Position numbers and translations under genes: made by a program. From Parapristionchus giblindavisi (lineage: Eukaryota; Nematoda; Chromadorea; Rhabditida; Diplogasteridae), in assembly GCA_943737045.1 (NCBI GenBank), contig CALSFV010000502.1, forward strand, positions 7,501 to 71,500: a stretch of 64,000 nt of DNA, given 5' to 3'. Below the pieces are notes generated by a model. It had not been told where the DNA came from. It was given only the letters and a program-made list of their open reading frames with translations, and did not search any database. Positions 60,853-64,000 of this stretch are shown here, piece by piece. Every line of letters begins with the position of its first letter. The first letter of the stretch is position 1.

Positions 60853-60932
60853 AGTTTTGCAGGTTCGGCTCGGAATCGAACCTGCGGCAACCGGGTGCTA
60901 TGTGTAGCCCACAACCACTGCGCCATAAGAGT
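60853..60932 (-). other. tRNA-like sequence (SINE head candidate)
   Basis: Minus strand TATGGCGCAGTGGTTGTGGG (A box) and GCAGGTTCGATTCCGAGC (B box) at tRNA spacing. Stems do not close, so it is not an intact tRNA gene. Confidence 0.45.
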
Positions 60933-61085
60933 AGTAAACTGATTTGAATTTCTCGCACACTACGAGACAGAATGTTTCCCAATTCAATTTCGCACAATCA
61001 CGATCCAGTCAGTGTTTTTTCCCTTTAGAGAGTCTCTTAACGAACTTCTCAGAGACATTACATGTTCTCAGAAGGGAGTCCTTAA

Positions 61086-61202
61086 AGGCACACTTCAAGC
61101 TAATTTGAAACTCTCCGTTCTGACCATACTCTATCGCTTCCTTTGTCTACTAGAGAGGATTATCAATGTGGAGAGTAAAACTAGGTTGGGTGTGAATTTA
61201 AA
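61086..61202. mobile_element. MITE-A copy, diverged
   Basis: TTAAAGGCACACTTCAAGC at the left, CTCTATCGCTTCC / CTAGAGAGG centre, AGGTTGGGTGTGAATTTAAA at the right. Confidence 0.7.
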
Positions 61203-61383
61203 GGTGGACTCCCGCGAATATTTTCGTGAACAAACTGTGAAGACAGAAAGTTAGCAAAATTTATTCTACATACCGTAGACTATTTCTGTTATGCTAATTC
61301 AGCTTATTGATCATTAGAATCATGCGTGAATCATGCTTGCAATCGCAGGCAAAGGCGCGCTTTTTGAAAATAGCAAAGTTTTT

Positions 61384-61452
61384 TTTCAATAGGATTCGAA
61401 CCCGCGATCATGCGCTAGATAGTCAGAAATGTTACCACTACGCTAAGAGACC
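61384..61452 (-). other. tRNA-like sequence
   Basis: Minus strand CTTAGCGTAGTGGTAACATT (A box) and GCGGGTTCGAATCCTATT (B box). The T-stem does not pair; a SINE or pseudo-tRNA. Confidence 0.45.
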
Positions 61453-61632
61453 AATGAGAGTATACTCTATCTTCTTGTATCTCACTTGACACTTGCATGA
61501 ACGATATGCAAGTGACTTGCATGAACATTCGCAGGTCTCCACCTTTAAAGGGACAGCCCATGCTAATGTCTCTCCAGCATTCTTCTTCCTTTTTTGTAAG
61601 AAACTTTCAAACTAGCAAGGTTTTCCACACTC

Positions 61633-61744
61633 TCCGGTATTTTTTGCTCGCGGGGTACCCCGTCTAAAGATTCTACCCCGCTGTGTACCACAGGGCGTAC
61701 ACCACGGGATTGAACGGTATGCCCCGCGAGTAAAAAATACCGGA
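61633..61744. mobile_element. Inverted-repeat element (CCGGTATTTTTTGCTCGCGG)
   Basis: TCCGGTATTTTTTGCTCGCG with GGGTACCCCG at the left; GGTATGCCCCGCGAG and TAAAAAATACCGGA at the right. Related by its ends to 4141-4310. Confidence 0.75.
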
Positions 61745-61954
61745 ACTGTCTTGATTTCGCAAAAAAATAATTCTCGACCATCTTCTTCACGCTCTTTACA
61801 ATCTTCAAAAGTAGGTTCCCCTGAAGTCATCCACTTCCTCGTAAAGCATATTTATAGTCCGAGTGGCAAAGACATTTGTTTTGGGCGTCGTCGGATGAAA
61901 TAGAGAGTAGAGATGAAGTAGGAGACATGCATGATGGATCGCGTTCCGTTCCCA

Positions 61955-62220
61955 TTCTCGAGAGTCATCTAATACCACCGATTGATCATCATGTTGTCGC
62001 TTCAGAATATAGTTGGTACAGGACGGCAAAAGACTGACAGCAGGAGGGAGTCGAACCCACGACTTCTGCCTATCTGCTACTGCTCTACAGGGGTTCACGA
62101 GTACAAAACTTGTCAGCTAGGTAGTCTTTCTTTTTTTCGCAAAACTCTTCTCGAGAGCTATCTAATACCACCGATTGATCATCATGTTGTCGCTTCAGAA
62201 TATCGTTGGTACAGGATGGG
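61955..62220. repeat. 72-bp direct repeat enclosing a tRNA-like segment
   Basis: ATCTAATACCACCGATTGAT and ATGTTGTCGCTTCAGAATAT recur at 61966-62025 and 62159-62218. Between them the minus strand has GTAGAGCAGTAGCAGATAGG and GTGGGTTCGACTCCC (62041-62100), a tRNA-like A and B box. Confidence 0.65.
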
Positions 62221-62594
62221 AAATGATTGGCACAACGATACCCTACTTTTCAGGCCACCTTTGCCCTACGACCTTTGCCGATTCGGCCATAACGAGAACG
62301 GCATCACAACGGTTCCACAGGGGTTCAAGACAATAAGACTTGGCTGTTACGTAGAGTTTCTACTTTACCCGACACATCATGTTCCCCTCTTATAATAAAG
62401 ATCCCCCTCATCCACTCCTGTTATGTATATACGAAAAAAAGAATTGAAAATCTCTTCCACCCCCACTTTCTTGCATGTGCATACAGCACTAATATTATAA
62501 CCGTGCGTGTGGTGCCGTTATTAATATTCTCGAGTGGGCGTTCAAACGATCGTTCGGAAGAGGCTTATGCGTTTACGGAACAGATAGAGAGGAG

Positions 62595-62825
62595 TCAGAA
62601 GCGGGAAGAGGAGGAGGAGGAGGAGAGAAGGGGAGGGGAGGAGGAGGAGAGAAAGGGAGAGAGCGAGAGGAGGAGAGAAAGGGGGGGGGGGTGGAGAGGA
62701 GGAGGAGAAGAGAAAGGGAGGGTGGAGAGGAGAGAGGAGGAAGAGGAGGAGGAGGAGAGAAAGGGAGGGGAGGAGTAGGTTAGAGAGGGGAAAAGGGAGG
62801 AGAGAGGGATGACAGAGGGGAAGAA
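62595..62825. repeat. GA/GGA-rich low-complexity tract
   Basis: Purine tract of GAGGAG and GAGAAAGGGAG units with an internal roughly 70-bp repeat. Frames here are compositional. Confidence 0.85.
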
Positions 62826-63015
62826 CAATTCGATATTACCTACTTGTTAGGAGCGGGAAAACACAAGGCGGAGAGGCCTGTTCAGAATAGAAATGGGGAA
62901 CAACACGAAAGGAGAGGAAGAAATGCAAAGAAAAGCAACGCAAGAAGAGTAATTTTAGGTGTTACGTAGACTACAAGATATTATTCAAGATAGAAATTCC
63001 GTTTGCATGGGACCT

Positions 63016-63135
63016 TAAAGGGATCGCAACCTCTCTCAATGGTCTCTTCGACGCGCAATGCTCTCTCGTTGTTAAAGAACATAGAAATAGTGTGTGCAAT
63101 GAAGAGACCATTGAGTGTGGTTATGCTCCCTTTAA
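63016..63135. mobile_element. MITE-B copy
   Basis: AAGGGATCGCAACCTCTC at the left, AATGGTCTCTTC / GAAGAGACCATT inner boxes, GGTTATGCTCCCTTTA at the right, TA flanks. Confidence 0.85.
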
Positions 63136-63235
63136 CACGCCCAGGCTAATCAATCAATTAGTATAAACTATTCTCTCTCATATGTTTTGTATTATACTTG
63201 TATTATACTCTTCCTCCACCCCCCCCCCCCCCATA

Positions 63236-63551
<316 letters not shown>

Positions 63552-63663
63552 AGGGTTGTATTATATTGTATTGTGAAGACCACGCCGTACAACCGGAACC
63601 GCCCCTGTGGAAAACTTCTCGTCGTGCACTGGAATGACGAAATGACACGAGCTACTGCTCTGG

Positions 63664-63860
63664 GATTTCGAAACTTAAAGTCTACTTAAACTACGTCACA
63701 GACTTAAAGTAGACTTTAAGTAAACTTAAAGTGAAAGAACATTTGACGAAATGCATTACAGTATACCACACCACTTTAAGTAGACTTACGTTTAACTTTA
63801 AGTAGACTTACAAGTCTACTTAAAGTGAAAACTTTAAGTAGACTTTAAGTTTCGAAATAC
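63664..63860. mobile_element. Foldback element built from CTTAAAGTAGACTT boxes
   Basis: GGGATTTCGAAACTTAAAG at the left is inverted as CTTTAAGTTTCGAAATACC at the right. Inside, variants of ACTTAAAGTAGACTT / AAGTCTACTTAAAGT occur about eight times in both orientations. Non-coding. Confidence 0.8.
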
Positions 63861-64000
63861 CACAGTGGTGGAATGTAGCCTATGATGATTATATACCCAC
63901 CCACATGTGATTATCAAGCGTATGAAACTCGAAACGTATTTAAATACTAATTTCTCTGCGTGGAAAAGATCAAAGATAGCCAGGTGTGAATAAACTACAC

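Overview
This window is nuclear DNA of a nematode, probably a rhabditid or diplogastrid relative of Caenorhabditis or Pristionchus. The species is not recognised. Supporting signs are small exons with GT..AG introns and TTTCAG-type acceptors, a pair of cuticle collagen genes, a MATH/BTB (bath-like) gene, a chemoreceptor-type seven-helix gene, a major-sperm-protein-domain (MSP) gene, and very many short inverted-repeat transposons. Almost all coding sequence is split into small exons, so the gene models below were assembled by hand from splice phase and reading frame.

Layout. 1-13.1 kb is mostly pyrimidine-rich low-complexity DNA (CT and CCCTCT tracts, some switching to GA) with MITEs and only one or two doubtful exons. 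13.2-17.6 kb holds a five- or six-exon single-pass membrane protein with KCNE-like architecture; a 53-bp tandem duplication covers its stop codon. 17.6-22 kb is repeat DNA with non-LTR retrotransposon ends. 22.2-24.1 kb is a seven-exon, Srg-like GPCR. 24.1-28.2 kb is inverted-repeat elements. 28.3-32.05 kb is an 11-exon MATH/BTB gene carrying a large inverted-repeat element in one intron. 32.1-37.4 kb is nested inverted repeats and Tc1-like debris.

37.4-54.1 kb is a segmentally duplicated block. Its unit is a cuticle collagen, a small secreted PAN/apple-like cysteine-rich protein, and an MSP-domain gene. The left copy is collagen 1, secreted-family pseudogene A and gene B head to head, then a broken MSP copy. 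The right copy is collagen 2, secreted-family gene C, then an intact MSP gene. Between them lie two very clean inverted duplications, with 470-bp and 638-bp arms that abut at 46078-46079. They show successive inversions, one of which copied a collagen promoter backwards and one of which flipped an MSP exon.

54.1-64 kb contains, on the minus strand, the last two exons of a cysteine-rich membrane-anchored protein that I read as an NLF-1/FAM155 (NALF) homologue, the folding factor of the NALCN/NCA sodium leak channel. Its 2-kb intron is full of MITE arrays, and its 5' exons were not found. The right end holds GA microsatellites, tRNA-like sequences, a LINE tail with a long ATT repeat, and a palindromic element built from repeated CTTAAAGTAGACTT boxes.

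Two abundant TA-flanked MITE families (here MITE-A, ends AAGGCACACCCC, and MITE-B, ends AAGGGAGCG) occur more than twenty times and sometimes sit end to end sharing one junction. No rRNA, CRISPR or bacterial-type feature is present.
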